A stretch of 64,000 nt of DNA from Gemmataceae bacterium (GTDB lineage: Bacteria; Planctomycetota; Planctomycetia; Gemmatales; Gemmataceae): the NCBI GenBank assembly GCA_901538445.1, contig LR594584.1, forward strand, positions 4,185,006 through 4,249,005, given 5' to 3'. Below are positions 10,401-17,886 of this stretch, one piece after another; position 1 is the first letter of the stretch; the number at the start of each line of letters is the position of its first letter. A program made the translations under genes and the position numbers. The notes below the pieces were generated by a model that did not search any database, had not been told where the DNA came from, and saw only the letters and a program-made list of their open reading frames with translations.

Positions 10401-10886
10401 CTTCTGGCAGGTGCCGAGGAGCTTGCCGGTTGCGGCGTCCCAGAGCCGCACCTCGTACACGTCGTCGGTGGTCGCGAACAGCTTCCCGTCGGGCGAGAAC
10501 GCAAGGGCACCCTTCCCGTACCGGTTCGCCTGGAGCGACGGGAAGATCTCCCTCCCGGTGCCGGCGTCCCAGAGCCGGAGCCCCTTACCGTCGTCCGTGA
10601 CGACCCGCTTCCCGTCGGCGGAGATGAACCCGGCGTTCACCGGGTCGGCGTGCCCGGCGAACCGCTGGAGCGTTTTGCCGGTGGCCGCGTCCCACAGGAT
10701 CGCCGAGCGGTCCTCACCCCCGGTCAGAACCAGTTTCCCGTCGGGGGAGAACCGGACGAACCGGACGGTGTCCTGGTGCCCGAGTTGGTCCACGAGGAGC
10801 GGCCGGTCCTGGGTCGGTGCGGGCGGCGCGAGGAGCAACATGCCGCCCCAGGTCGCCGCGACGATCAACGCGCGCTGTCGGAACAT
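7419..10886 (-). CDS. WD40-repeat protein with C-terminal caspase-like (C14) domain
   Basis: 1155 aa. The ATG at 10886 follows a GGGAGG site and starts a secretion signal (RALIVAATWGGMLLLAPPAP). About a dozen WD40-type blades follow (residues about 35-640), many with the phrase FSPDGK and a WD or WN ending, enough for one or two propellers. After a linker the caspase domain (about 890-1150) has its catalytic His in FFAGHGV (about 962) and Cys in VDTCHSGE (about 1012). Known families of this design use the propeller as a sensor or docking platform for the protease. It lies downstream of the kinase gene (37-bp gap) on the same strand. Confidence 0.92.
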   Translation of the reverse strand: MFRQRALIVAATWGGMLLLAPPAPTQDRPLLVDQLGHQDTVRFVRFSPDGKLVLTGGEDRSAILWDAATGKTLQRFAGHADPVNAGFISADGKRVVTDDGKGLRLWDAGTGREIFPSLQANRYGKGALAFSPDGKLFATTDDVYEVRLWDAATGKLLGTCQKSGREYQIRVLRFSPDGKQLLIGGADPVAERAPALRLWSVATGKEALRFQTPTPIGSATFSPDGKRVLAGSDKITREWDAGTGAEIRTFEGGRTVAYSADGKHLLTADGACNRIWDAATGKLVRESSAPAKSRLSGALSPDGKALLERTDTELRLTEIGTGKLVSSFPAGKDMAYRSEVVSPDGTVIVAAQGNAATVIDASTGKVLRRLDGSGVAANAVAFSSDGKLVLTGGEDGTASLWDLSRAARVLVLRGHTRRVTAVAISPDRERLATGSFDDTVRVWDAATGKELTRFKGGGLVFSVAFAPDGKSVLSGGFDTARVWDLATGKEVHAYSTLAKNDFVRQDVVKSAAFSPDGKLLARGGSSSGLTVWDTATKAKLAPYDRKVIPGMRLMAVVSVAFSADSAKLATVDENGQVEVRDPATGKLHGGFNRAYGVVRPGLVGGVAPAEVKTNCVALSPDGKSLLIGCQDGTVELRGAGIQPGGARPFGAHAAAVTGVAFSPDGKFAATAGADTAARIWDVTTGKEVCKLMSFRNDSWAILTADNYYAAARGALPSLAFRFRDRAFTFEQFDLRFHRPDKVLECFKFAQTELAAAYREAFQQRLKRMNYTEAMLGNDFDVPEVELAAFPPPSTRERTIKLRVKARDAKFNLDRVHIDVNGVPLRGANGIDVRKPAARTWEQEVEVELSAGDNRIDVSVLNEKGAESLRQTAPVRCEAAAKKPDLYVVAVGVSDYADARFKLVYADKDARDLSELLAGKRAGFGEVKVLRVLNRDATRENILKAAEFLKPSGVDDAVVVFFAGHGVLDAKRDYFFGTADIDFADPAKRGLPYPAIEGLLAATRARKKLLLVDTCHSGEVNKEDTALPAGAAQPDGAVRAVARGGLTPEAPPRVGLKNSFQLMQDLYADLRRGTGAVVVASAGGAEYALESAEWKNGVFTYAVLRGLKGGADRNKDGKVQVLELRGYVEEEVRRLTGGRQSPTARSDNVLFDFAID

Positions 10887-10923
10887 ACCGCCTCCCAACG
10901 AATCGAGGGTGAGTGGGCCACGG

Positions 10924-12816
10924 TCACTCGTGCCGGAACGCGACGCCTTCCAGGAGTGCGAACCCGCTCAGCTTCTCGCGGAGCGCGCCGAGCCGCTGCT
11001 TCACCTGGTCCCGTTCGGGGAACGCGACCGTGGCCCCGAAGTCCCGGGGCCGGGGGCCCTCGACCGAGAGCCCGTCGGGCCGCAGGACGATGAACTGGCC
11101 CGCGGGTTCGAGCGGCGGCCACGCGGTCCCGGCGTCCCACGCGGCCCGGAGTTCGTCCGCGGTCGGGTCGCGGTCGGTGCGGCCGCACACGAACAGGAAC
11201 TCCGTGCCCGCCGGGGGCGTCAGCTCCCGGCCCTCCCCTTCCGCGGGCCACACGACCTCGTGCGCCGCAGCTTGCGGCGGGTAGGTGCCCAGGAGGGCGA
11301 GCCGCCCGGCCCCGTTCACGTACCCCAGGGCCGCGCGGACCCGCGCCGGCACCCGGAACCGCACCTGCAAGTGGTCCCCGCTGCGGAGCGGGACGACCTC
11401 GGCGAGCGGCTTCGGGTCGAACCCCGGGCGGCGGACCAGAACGGCGAGGTCCACCGGCTCGGTCGGGACCGCCGCGGCCCCGCCCCACCGGTCGGTGAGC
11501 GAACGGCCGACCGCCACCGCGGCCCCGAACACCGCCGCGATCGCAACCGCGACCGCGGCGCGCTTCGCCCACGCCCGCCCGCGCCGCCCCTCCCCGCCGG
11601 GCACGGGCCGGCGCTCCTCGATCGCCGCCAGGGCGTCGGCTATCACGCGGGCGGTCGCGGGCCGCTCGTTGGGGTCCTTGCGGAGGAGCTGAGAGATCAA
11701 CTCCGACAGGGCGGCCGGGACCGCGGGGTTCACCCTGGCCGGGGGCGGGGGGTCGAACGTCGCGATCGCGGTGAGGACCGCCGTGAGGCTCGGGCCGCCG
11801 AACGCCGGCTGCCCGGTGGCCATTCGGTACAGCACGGCCCCGAGGCTGAACAGGTCGGCCCGCGGGTCCACGGCCCGGCCCCCGGCCTGCTCGGGGGCCA
11901 TGTACGCGGGGGTGCCGACCACGGCCCCGCTCAGCGACAGCCCGTCGGCCCCGTCCACGCTCCGGGCGAGCCCGAAGTCGAGCACCTTGACCCGGCGCAC
12001 CCGGGCCGCGGGGTCTGCGGCCCCCGGGTCGCCTTCGAGCCACGTGTTGGCGGGCTTCACGTCCCGGTGAACCAGCCCCCGGTCGTGGGCCGCCGCGAGG
12101 CCGAGCGCGACCTCGCGGCCGACCTTCAGCACGAGGTCCAGCGGCGGGAGCGGCTCCCGCTGCAGGCGCTCCTCCAGCGACTCGCCCCGGAGCAGCGGCA
12201 TCACGAGGAACGGTGCGTCGCCGTCCACGCCGACCTGGTACACCGCGACGACGTGGTCGTCCTCGACCGCCATCGCGGACCGGGCCTCGCGGAGGAACCG
12301 GGCGCGGGCCCCGGCGTCGGCCGCGTGGCGGGCGTGCATCATCTTGATCGCGACCTGCCGGTTCCCGAGCGGGTCGTCGACCAGGTACACGACCCCCATG
12401 CCGCCCTGGCCGAGCCGCCGCACCACGCGGTACCCGCCCACGGTTTCGGGCAGGTCCGCGGGCCGCGGGTCGAGCGCCGCGGACAGCGGCCCCACGGGCT
12501 CCGCGTCGCGGCCGTACTCCCAGTGCCGGGTCGGCCCGAGCACGTCCCGGATCGCCGCCCCGGCCCAGGGGCCGAGCGGGCCGTACACCGCACGTGCCTC
12601 CGCCTCGGTCACGGGCCGCCCGTCCCGGGCGCGGTACTCCGACTCCACCGCGAGCAGCTCGCGGAACAGCTCGGGCCACAGGACCGCGGGCGCGGCCCGG
12701 AGGGCGTCGGCGAGGGGCACCGGGCTGCCGCCGATCCACCCCCGCTCGAACTCGTCGCACAGGCGATCGACCAGTTCACCGGCGGCCACGGTGCCCGGCT
12801 CGGGGGTGTCGGACAT
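10924..12816 (-). CDS. Membrane-anchored Ser/Thr protein kinase
   Basis: 630 aa. The ATG at 12816 has an AAAGG site upstream. The kinase domain spans about residues 125-390 with the glycine loop LGQGGMGVVY (about 131), the lysine in VAIKMM, HRDVKPAN (about 250), DFGLA (about 280) and the APE-type motif TPAYMAPEQ. A single transmembrane helix (AAVAVAIAAVFGAAVAVG, about 412-430) separates it from an extracytoplasmic C-terminal domain of about 200 residues with a beta-rich LRSGDHLQVRFRV stretch that resembles DUF4384-like sensor domains. It is the middle gene of a signalling block with two caspases downstream and a divergent ECF sigma factor. The activating signal is unknown. Confidence 0.93.
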   Translation of the reverse strand: MSDTPEPGTVAAGELVDRLCDEFERGWIGGSPVPLADALRAAPAVLWPELFRELLAVESEYRARDGRPVTEAEARAVYGPLGPWAGAAIRDVLGPTRHWEYGRDAEPVGPLSAALDPRPADLPETVGGYRVVRRLGQGGMGVVYLVDDPLGNRQVAIKMMHARHAADAGARARFLREARSAMAVEDDHVVAVYQVGVDGDAPFLVMPLLRGESLEERLQREPLPPLDLVLKVGREVALGLAAAHDRGLVHRDVKPANTWLEGDPGAADPAARVRRVKVLDFGLARSVDGADGLSLSGAVVGTPAYMAPEQAGGRAVDPRADLFSLGAVLYRMATGQPAFGGPSLTAVLTAIATFDPPPPARVNPAVPAALSELISQLLRKDPNERPATARVIADALAAIEERRPVPGGEGRRGRAWAKRAAVAVAIAAVFGAAVAVGRSLTDRWGGAAAVPTEPVDLAVLVRRPGFDPKPLAEVVPLRSGDHLQVRFRVPARVRAALGYVNGAGRLALLGTYPPQAAAHEVVWPAEGEGRELTPPAGTEFLFVCGRTDRDPTADELRAAWDAGTAWPPLEPAGQFIVLRPDGLSVEGPRPRDFGATVAFPERDQVKQRLGALREKLSGFALLEGVAFRHE

Positions 12817-12901
12817 GCGGTGCCTTTCTCGCGGGTGGGTGCCGGAGCTTGTCTGATCGTAGTGCCCGCCGGCCGGCCCCGCCACCGGCTTCACCGAGAG
12901 T

Positions 12902-13240
12902 TCACGCGGCGACCGCGGCGACCCTCGCGGGGACGAGGGCCGCCGCGGTCAGCCGCCGCTCGGCCCGGACACCCGCCCGCCGCAGGGTGCGGGCCTCGGA
13001 CGCGGTCAGGTGGTACGAGTGGACCCCGACACCCGACCGCAACTCGCCGCTGCCGACCCGGAGGAACAGCTTCGAGCGGGCGTCCACCGGGAGGCTGTCG
13101 AGGTCGAGCACCAGAGTACCGGCAGCGACGGCCTGATCGGCGTCCTTGACCGCCAGCACGAGGAGGTCCAGGTTGAGGCGGGCGGCGATCCGGCGGGCCA
13201 ACGCGGCGTTCACCTGGTCGTGGGTGAGGTACGCGATCAT
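12902..13240 (-). CDS. Small receiver-like hypothetical protein
   Basis: 112 aa. The start at 13240 has a GGGAGA site. The alternation of strands and helices (IAYLTHDQVNAALARRIAARLNLDLLVL, then LVLDLDSLP) suggests a pseudo-receiver-like alpha/beta fold, but no clear phosphoacceptor set is visible. It is the first gene of the minus-strand block that continues with the Ser/Thr kinase (85-bp gap), and it is divergent from the sigma-factor gene. Function unknown; a regulatory role is inferred only from context. Confidence 0.6.
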   Translation of the reverse strand: MIAYLTHDQVNAALARRIAARLNLDLLVLAVKDADQAVAAGTLVLDLDSLPVDARSKLFLRVGSGELRSGVGVHSYHLTASEARTLRRAGVRAERRLTAAALVPARVAAVAA

Positions 13241-13382
13241 CGGGTTCTCCCTGGGTTCGGGTGGGTCGAGGTCCCCTGACACCGGACCCATCCCCGCCCG
13301 CGGCCCGAACCCCTCACCGGCTCCGGATTTTTTCGCCGGACCCGGCGAGCGTACAGTGACCGTGGACGCGGAGGGCTCTGGC

Positions 13383-13982
13383 ATGACGGGACCGGGGAGC
13401 GTGACGGTGTGGCTGGACCACCTCAAGGCCGGCCGGAACCGGGACGAGGCCGTCGGGCAGTTGTGGGAGCGGTACTTCGCCCAACTGGTCGCTCAGGCGC
13501 GCCGGCACCTGCGGTCCCGGCGGGCCGCGGCCGACGGGGAGGACGCGGCGCTGTCCGCGTTCGACGGGTTCGTGCGGGCGGTCGCGGCGGGGAAGTTCCC
13601 GAAGCTCGGGGACCGGGACGACCTGTGGCAGGTGCTCCTCATGCTGACCGCGAACAAGGCCCGGAACGCGGTCCGCGACGAGAACCGGCTCAAGCGCGGC
13701 GGGGGCTTCGCGGCCCACGAGATCGCAGCGGCGGACTCGCTGCCCGGGGGCGTACCGGTCGCGTCCGCGGACCCGGACCCGGCCGAGGCCGCGGTCCTGG
13801 CGGAAGGGGCCGAGCGGCTGCTCGCGGCGCTCGGGGACGCCGAGCTGCGCCGGGTCGCGGAGCTGGCACTCGCCGGCCACACCAACGCGGAAACCGCCGC
13901 CGCCATCGGGAAGGCGGTCGCGTCGGTCGAGCGGAAGCTGAAGCGCATCCGCGAGACCTGGCTGAACCTCGGGTTTCGCTGA
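13383..13982 (+). CDS. ECF-family RNA polymerase sigma factor (planctomycete type)
   Basis: 199 aa. The ATG at 13383 follows a GGAGGG site at a good distance. Region 2 is represented by residues 20-100 (WERYFAQLVAQARRHL, then DDLWQVLLMLTANKARNAVRDENRLKRGG) and region 4 by the C-terminal helix-turn-helix (ELALAGHTNAETAAAIGKAVASVERKLKRIR). No anti-sigma gene is adjacent. Instead it is divergent from a kinase/caspase block, and planctomycetes are known for ECF factors linked to Ser/Thr kinases, so kinase-based control is a reasonable inference. The stop codon overlaps the ATG of a short doubtful frame (TGATG). Confidence 0.9.
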   Translation: MTGPGSVTVWLDHLKAGRNRDEAVGQLWERYFAQLVAQARRHLRSRRAAADGEDAALSAFDGFVRAVAAGKFPKLGDRDDLWQVLLMLTANKARNAVRDENRLKRGGGFAAHEIAAADSLPGGVPVASADPDPAEAAVLAEGAERLLAALGDAELRRVAELALAGHTNAETAAAIGKAVASVERKLKRIRETWLNLGFR

Positions 13983-14266
13983 TGGCGAGGGGGCGCGCCC
14001 GCTTCGGCACACGCGCGACGCGCGCGGTGGTTCTTGAGCCGCGCGAGTGCCTCACGGCACCCCGCGGCCGTTGGTCCGAAGCCGGCGCCGGCGTCGCGAA
14101 GGCGGGACCAGACGACCCGGCGGAGGCCTTGTGGTTGCCCGGGGCAGTGTGCCCGGTCCGCGGCCGGTCCGGGGTGGGGGGTCGTCGTCCCCGACCATCC
14201 CGGCGGTCAGATCGAGGAGGGGCCGCCCCACTTCTCGCGGTGGCCGGGCCGTGTTTCGGGCGGTAG
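13982..14266 (+). CDS. Doubtful short frame with LEPR-like N-terminus
   Basis: 94 aa, overlapping the sigma-factor stop by one base (TGATG), the usual sign of translational coupling. The N-terminus (TRAVVLEPRECLTAP, residues about 13-27) resembles the R..LEPR/LExLExR leader that opens many large secreted planctomycete proteins. After that the sequence is arginine- and proline-rich and looks like non-coding GC-rich DNA. It may be the stub of a decayed secreted-protein gene, or chance. The following 223 bp to the next gene hold nothing I can identify. Confidence 0.25.
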   Translation: MARGRARFGTRATRAVVLEPRECLTAPRGRWSEAGAGVAKAGPDDPAEALWLPGAVCPVRGRSGVGGRRPRPSRRSDRGGAAPLLAVAGPCFGR

Positions 14267-14489
14267 AGCAAGCGGGTGTGCGGGCCGCGTGCGGCTTCGG
14301 TCGCACCGGGTGGACGCGGGCCGCCTCGGTGGCCGACACCGCCGCGGCGACCCGATGAAAAACTGGGCGCCCCGTCGTGAGTGGCGCGGGAGCGGGACTG
14401 CCCACGAACGGTCCCGGACCACGGGTAACCGCGCAGGGCCCGACCCGGCCAACTGGGTACCTCGTGACTCTTCAAAACAAAGACGCTCC

Positions 14490-14963
14490 ATGACCCCCAC
14501 CGAACTCGCCGACCAGTACCTCGCCGGGGCCGCGGCGCTCCGGGCCGCCGTCGCGGGGATGAACCGTGACCAGCTCCTCGCCCGGCCGGTCCCCGGGCGG
14601 TGGAGCACGCTGGAGGTGGTCGCCCACATTGCCGACTTCGACCCGATCCTCATCGACCGCATGAAGCGGATCATCGCCTACGGCACCGACGTGCCGCTGC
14701 TGCTCGTCGCCGACGAAGAGCTGTACGCCAAGGAAATGAAGTACCAGGACCGCGACGTCGAGGAAGAACTGGCCGTGGTGGACAGCGTGCGGCGGCAGGT
14801 GGCACGGATCATCCGCGGGCTGACCCCCGAGCAGCTCCAGCTCGTGGGGTGCCACAACAAGCGCGGCCTCATGACGCTGGAGAAGGTGATCCAGATGGCG
14901 ACCAACCACCTCACGCACCACGTGCCGTTCATCGCCGAGAAGCGCAAGGCGCTGGGGGTGTAA
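14490..14963 (+). CDS. DinB-family (YfiT-like) putative metal-dependent protein
   Basis: 157 aa, the expected size for a DinB four-helix protein. The frame MTPTELADQYLAGAAALRAAV, the RPVPGRWSTLEVVAHIADFD segment (about residues 30-50) and the C-terminal NHLTHHVPFI carry the histidines that form the metal site in this superfamily (one in VVAHIAD, two near the C-terminus). Members act as thiol-transferases or are uncharacterised. The frame extends further upstream without a convincing start, so 14490 was chosen for the family-like N-terminus. It converges on a zincin gene with a long hairpin between them. Confidence 0.8.
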   Translation: MTPTELADQYLAGAAALRAAVAGMNRDQLLARPVPGRWSTLEVVAHIADFDPILIDRMKRIIAYGTDVPLLLVADEELYAKEMKYQDRDVEEELAVVDSVRRQVARIIRGLTPEQLQLVGCHNKRGLMTLEKVIQMATNHLTHHVPFIAEKRKALGV

Positions 14964-14989
14964 CACGACGTTAATTTTGTAGAACCCGT

Positions 14990-15057
14990 GCGAGCGGCGC
15001 GGCGTCGGCCCGCCGGTTGAGCAAAACCCACCGGCGGGCCGACGCCGCGCCGCTCGC
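14990..15057. repeat. Perfect 27-bp inverted repeat between convergent genes
   Basis: Arms 14990-15016 and 15031-15057 are exactly complementary (outer ends GCGAGCGGCG), with a 14-nt loop containing AAAA. It lies between convergent genes ending at 14963 and 15091, a position that suits a bidirectional terminator or REP-like element. No second copy was seen in the window. Confidence 0.9.
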
Positions 15058-15090
15058 GATCGATCAGACTTCGACCGAGTTCCGGGTCGC

Positions 15091-15504
15091 TCAGTTCTCG
15101 TCGCCGAACGGGTCGGGGTTGTCGTCGAACCGCTCCAGGTCGCGGTCGGTCCAGCCGAAGTGGTGCGCGATCTCGTGGACCACCGTCTTGCGGATCTCGA
15201 TCCGCAGCTCCCGCGGGTCCGGGAAGTCTTCTTCGAGCGGGTACTTGAAGATCAGGATGCGGTTCGGGCTCTCCAGCATGTCCAGGTCCGACGTGTCCAC
15301 CCCGAGCGGCATGAAGTAGCCGTACACCGTCTCGCCGGCGGCGATCTCCTCGTCGGTGAACCCGGCCCCGCGGAGGAAGTCGTGCGTCGGAGCGTCCTCG
15401 ACGTCGATCACGACGTTGTCGAGGTGCCGCTTGATCGCGTCGGGGAGCGAGTCGATCGCCTCGCCGACGACCGCCATGAACTTCTTCATCGGCATGCGCT
15501 TCAT
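15091..15504 (-). CDS. Zincin-like metallopeptidase family protein
   Basis: 137 aa from the ATG at 15504. Short zincin family common in bacteria. The zinc motif HEIAHHFG (an HExxH) lies near residue 114, followed by a conserved acidic tail (DRDLERFDDNPDPFGDEN). The N-terminal half has the family pattern VVGEAIDSLPDAIKRHLDNVVIDVED. Several in-frame methionines lie close together (15504, 15495, 15489) and none has a clear ribosome-binding site, so the exact start is uncertain. Physiological substrate unknown. Confidence 0.85.
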   Translation of the reverse strand: MKRMPMKKFMAVVGEAIDSLPDAIKRHLDNVVIDVEDAPTHDFLRGAGFTDEEIAAGETVYGYFMPLGVDTSDLDMLESPNRILIFKYPLEEDFPDPRELRIEIRKTVVHEIAHHFGWTDRDLERFDDNPDPFGDEN

Positions 15505-15558
15505 GCCGTCATGCTGGGGCACGGACCGGGCCGTGTCAACAGTTCGCACGCGGGCCGC

Positions 15559-15586
15559 TTGTCGGTCGGAACTGGCCCGCTATAGT
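15559..15586 (+). promoter_or_regulatory. Candidate sigma-70 promoter of rpmB
   Basis: TTGTCG (15559-15564), a 16-bp spacer and TATAGT (15581-15586) lie 58 bp before the rpmB start codon. The match to the consensus is good for such a GC-rich region. Confidence 0.5.
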
Positions 15587-15643
15587 AAGTGTTCCGATTC
15601 CGCCCCCCGCCGGGGCGATCGACGATATTTGCGAGACCCGGTC

Positions 15644-15904
15644 ATGGCCAAAACGTGCGTTTTCACCGGTCGGAAGTCGGTGTTCGGCAACCAGAAGACC
15701 TACCGCGGTAAGGCGAAGTACCTCGGCGGCGTCGGTAAGAAGATCACCGGCACGGCCCGCCGGAAGTTCAAGCCGAACCTCCAGAAGGTTCTGTGCATGG
15801 TGGACGGCGAGGCGAAGCGCGTGTGGGTGTCCGCCGCCGCGATCCACGCCGGCCTCGTCGTGAAGCCGCTGAAGGTCAAGCCGTTCGGCGACGTCAAGGT
15901 GTGA
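15644..15904 (+). CDS. rpmB: 50S ribosomal protein L28
   Basis: 86 aa. Component of the large ribosomal subunit. The N-terminal CVFTGRKSVFGN corresponds to the conserved C..TGK..x.GN start of L28, and RRKFKPNLQKV (about residues 40-50) is the strongest family signature. It is slightly longer than many homologues because of the segment around YLGGVGKKITG. A promoter-like TTGTCG-16-TATAGT lies upstream. It precedes gatC on the same strand, but a 30-bp-stem hairpin fills the gap. Confidence 0.92.
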   Translation: MAKTCVFTGRKSVFGNQKTYRGKAKYLGGVGKKITGTARRKFKPNLQKVLCMVDGEAKRVWVSAAAIHAGLVVKPLKVKPFGDVKV

Positions 15905-15917
15905 CCGCTTACTGTCA

Positions 15918-15990
15918 CCAGGTCACCGGGTCGCGGGTCGTCAAGTCGGAACCGGTTTGCGACTCGACGACCCGCGACCCGGTGACCTGG
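15918..15990. repeat. Word-type hairpin between rpmB and gatC
   Basis: Arms 15918-15947 and 15961-15990 pair at 29 of 30 positions, with a 13-nt loop. The arms are built from repeated GGTC/GGGTCG words. The right arm ends only 11 nt before the gatC start codon, where no ribosome-binding site is visible. Confidence 0.9.
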
Positions 15991-16001
15991 GACCAACTGC
16001 C

Positions 16002-16316
16002 ATGTCTCTGACGCTGGATCAGGTCCGCAAGGTCGCGACCCTCGCGCGGCTGGAACTGCCCGAGGCCGACCTCGTGCGGATGCAGTCGCAGCTCTCCGCC
16101 ATTCTCGACTACGTCGCGCAACTCGACGAACTCAACACCGACGGCGTCGAACCGCTGGCGCACCCGCTCCCGCTCCAGAACGTGTTCCGCCCCGACGTGC
16201 CGGTCCCCTCCCTCTCGCCGGACGAGGCGCTCCAGAACGCGCCCAAGCGCGAAAAGGGGAGCGACTACTTCAGCGTCCCCGCCGTCTTCGACACCGACGA
16301 ACCCGTCAGCCACTGA
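16002..16316 (+). CDS. gatC: Asp-tRNA(Asn)/Glu-tRNA(Gln) amidotransferase subunit C
   Basis: 104 aa, typical for GatC, which wraps around GatA and stabilises the GatCAB complex that amidates misacylated Glu-tRNA(Gln) or Asp-tRNA(Asn). Family features are VRKVATLARLELPEADL near the N-terminus, LDELNTDGVEPLAHP (about residues 41-55) and the C-terminal DYFSVPAVF. The ATG at 16002 opens the conserved N-terminus although no Shine-Dalgarno is seen. It is flanked on both sides by inverted repeats and followed by gatA; gatB is not in this window. Confidence 0.93.
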   Translation: MSLTLDQVRKVATLARLELPEADLVRMQSQLSAILDYVAQLDELNTDGVEPLAHPLPLQNVFRPDVPVPSLSPDEALQNAPKREKGSDYFSVPAVFDTDEPVSH

Positions 16317-16325
16317 CCCAACCGC

Positions 16326-16420
16326 GTCGTCAGGTCGTCACGTCCTCAGGTCTTCAAGTCGGGAGCCGTGCGGCCCCGCTTGCGGCGTGACGACGTGACA
16401 ACTTGATGACTTGACGACTC
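16326..16420. repeat. Hairpin with 8-bp period arms between gatC and gatA
   Basis: The left arm (16326-16360) is a degenerate tandem array of GTCNTCAN octamers, and the right arm (about 16386-16420) is the same array on the other strand. The two pair imperfectly because each drifts at the variable positions. Confidence 0.8.
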
Positions 16421-16431
16421 CGGGTGAGACC

Positions 16432-17886
16432 ATGATCGAATCGACCGCGACCGAACTCCTCGCGCTCCAGGCCGCGGGCAAGGCCAGCGCCGCCGAGATC
16501 GCCGACGCCTTCCTCGCCGCGTACCGCGACCGCGAGCCGAAGCTCAAGTCGTTCGTGTCGCTCGACGAGGCCGCCGTGCGGGCACAGGCCGCCGCGGTGG
16601 ACGCCAAGCGCAAGGCCGGGCAACCGCTCGGGAAGCTCGCCGGCGTGCCGGTTGCGGTCAAGGACGTGCTCTGTACGAAGGGGGTGGCGACCACCTGCTC
16701 GTCGAAGGTGCTCGTGAACTTCGTCCCGCCCTACGACGCGCACGTGGTCGAGCGGCTGAGGGCCGAGGACGCGGTCCTGTTCGGCAAGACGAACATGGAC
16801 GAGTTCGCGATGGGCTCCTCGACCGAGAACAGCGCGTTCCAGGTCACGCGGAACCCGTGGGACACGGCCCGCATCCCGGGCGGGTCGTCGGGCGGCGCGG
16901 CGGCGTGCGTCGCGGGGTGCCAGGCCCCGCTCTCGCTCGGCACCGACACGGGCGGCTCGATCCGCCAACCCGCGGCGCTGTGCGGGATCGTCGGCATCAA
17001 ACCGACCTACGGCCGCGTCAGCCGGTACGGACTCATCGCGTTCGCCAGCTCGCTCGACCAGGTCGGACCGTTCGCCCACGACGTCACCGACAGCGCGCTG
17101 CTGCTGGAGGCCATCAGCGGGCACGACAGGCGGGACAGCACGTGCGTCAACGAGCCCGTGCCCGACTACCGCAAGGCGCTCAACGAGCCGGTGAAGGGGC
17201 TCAAGATCGGCGTGCCGCGGGAGTTCTTCGACAAGGGGCTCGACGGCGAGGTCGAGTCGGCCGTCCGCGACGCGCTGAAGGAGTACCAGAAGCAGGGCGC
17301 GATGCTCGTTGACGTGTCGCTCCCGCACAGCAAGTACGCGCTGGCCGCGTACTACATCGTCGCCCCGGCCGAGGCGTCGAGCAACCTGGCCCGGTTCGAC
17401 GGGATGCACTACGGGCACCGCACCAAGGAGAAGACGGACCTGATCGGCACCTACGCGAAGTCCCGCGGCGAGGCGTTCGGCAAGGAGGTGCAGCGCCGCA
17501 TCATGATCGGCACCTACGTGCTGAGCAGCGGGTACGCGGACAAGTACTACCACAAGGCACTGAAGGTCCGGCGGCTGGTGAAGAAGGACTACGACGACGC
17601 GCTGGCGCAGTGCGACGTGGTGATGGGGCCGACGACCCCGACGGCCGCGTTCAGGGCCGGCGAGAAGTCGGACGACCCGCTCGCGATGTACCTGTCGGAC
17701 GTGTACACGGTGTCGTGCAACCTCGCCGGCATCCCGGGGCTGAGCGTGCCGTGCGGGTTCACGAAGACCGGCCTGCCGATCGGCCTTCAACTGCTCGGCA
17801 GGCCGTTCGACGAGGAGAAGTTGCTCCGCATCGCCCGCATGTACGAGGCCGCAACCGACTGGCACACCCGCCGCCCGAAGGTGTAG
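16432..17886 (+). CDS. gatA: Asp-tRNA(Asn)/Glu-tRNA(Gln) amidotransferase subunit A
   Basis: 484 aa, normal GatA length. Glutaminase/amidase subunit of GatCAB that releases ammonia for transamidation. The amidase-signature catalytic triad is visible: Lys in VAVKDVLCTKG (about residue 76), cis-Ser in PGGSSGGAAA (about 150) and nucleophile Ser in GTDTGGSIRQPA (about 174). The start at 16432 follows GGTGAG. An upstream in-frame ATG at 16411 lies inside the hairpin and is less likely. The last 30 bp of the gene recur downstream at 18676-18705, see the direct repeat entry. Confidence 0.95.
   Translation: MIESTATELLALQAAGKASAAEIADAFLAAYRDREPKLKSFVSLDEAAVRAQAAAVDAKRKAGQPLGKLAGVPVAVKDVLCTKGVATTCSSKVLVNFVPPYDAHVVERLRAEDAVLFGKTNMDEFAMGSSTENSAFQVTRNPWDTARIPGGSSGGAAACVAGCQAPLSLGTDTGGSIRQPAALCGIVGIKPTYGRVSRYGLIAFASSLDQVGPFAHDVTDSALLLEAISGHDRRDSTCVNEPVPDYRKALNEPVKGLKIGVPREFFDKGLDGEVESAVRDALKEYQKQGAMLVDVSLPHSKYALAAYYIVAPAEASSNLARFDGMHYGHRTKEKTDLIGTYAKSRGEAFGKEVQRRIMIGTYVLSSGYADKYYHKALKVRRLVKKDYDDALAQCDVVMGPTTPTAAFRAGEKSDDPLAMYLSDVYTVSCNLAGIPGLSVPCGFTKTGLPIGLQLLGRPFDEEKLLRIARMYEAATDWHTRRPKV

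Noticed and set aside
10123-13149. 1008-codon plus-strand frame opposite the WD40-caspase and kinase genes
   Set aside because: Crosses the boundaries of two real genes on the other strand and has no recognisable motif.
3238-13982. Known named defence system
   Set aside because: No matching set of genes for a named system was recognised, so it is reported as a possible signalling block only.
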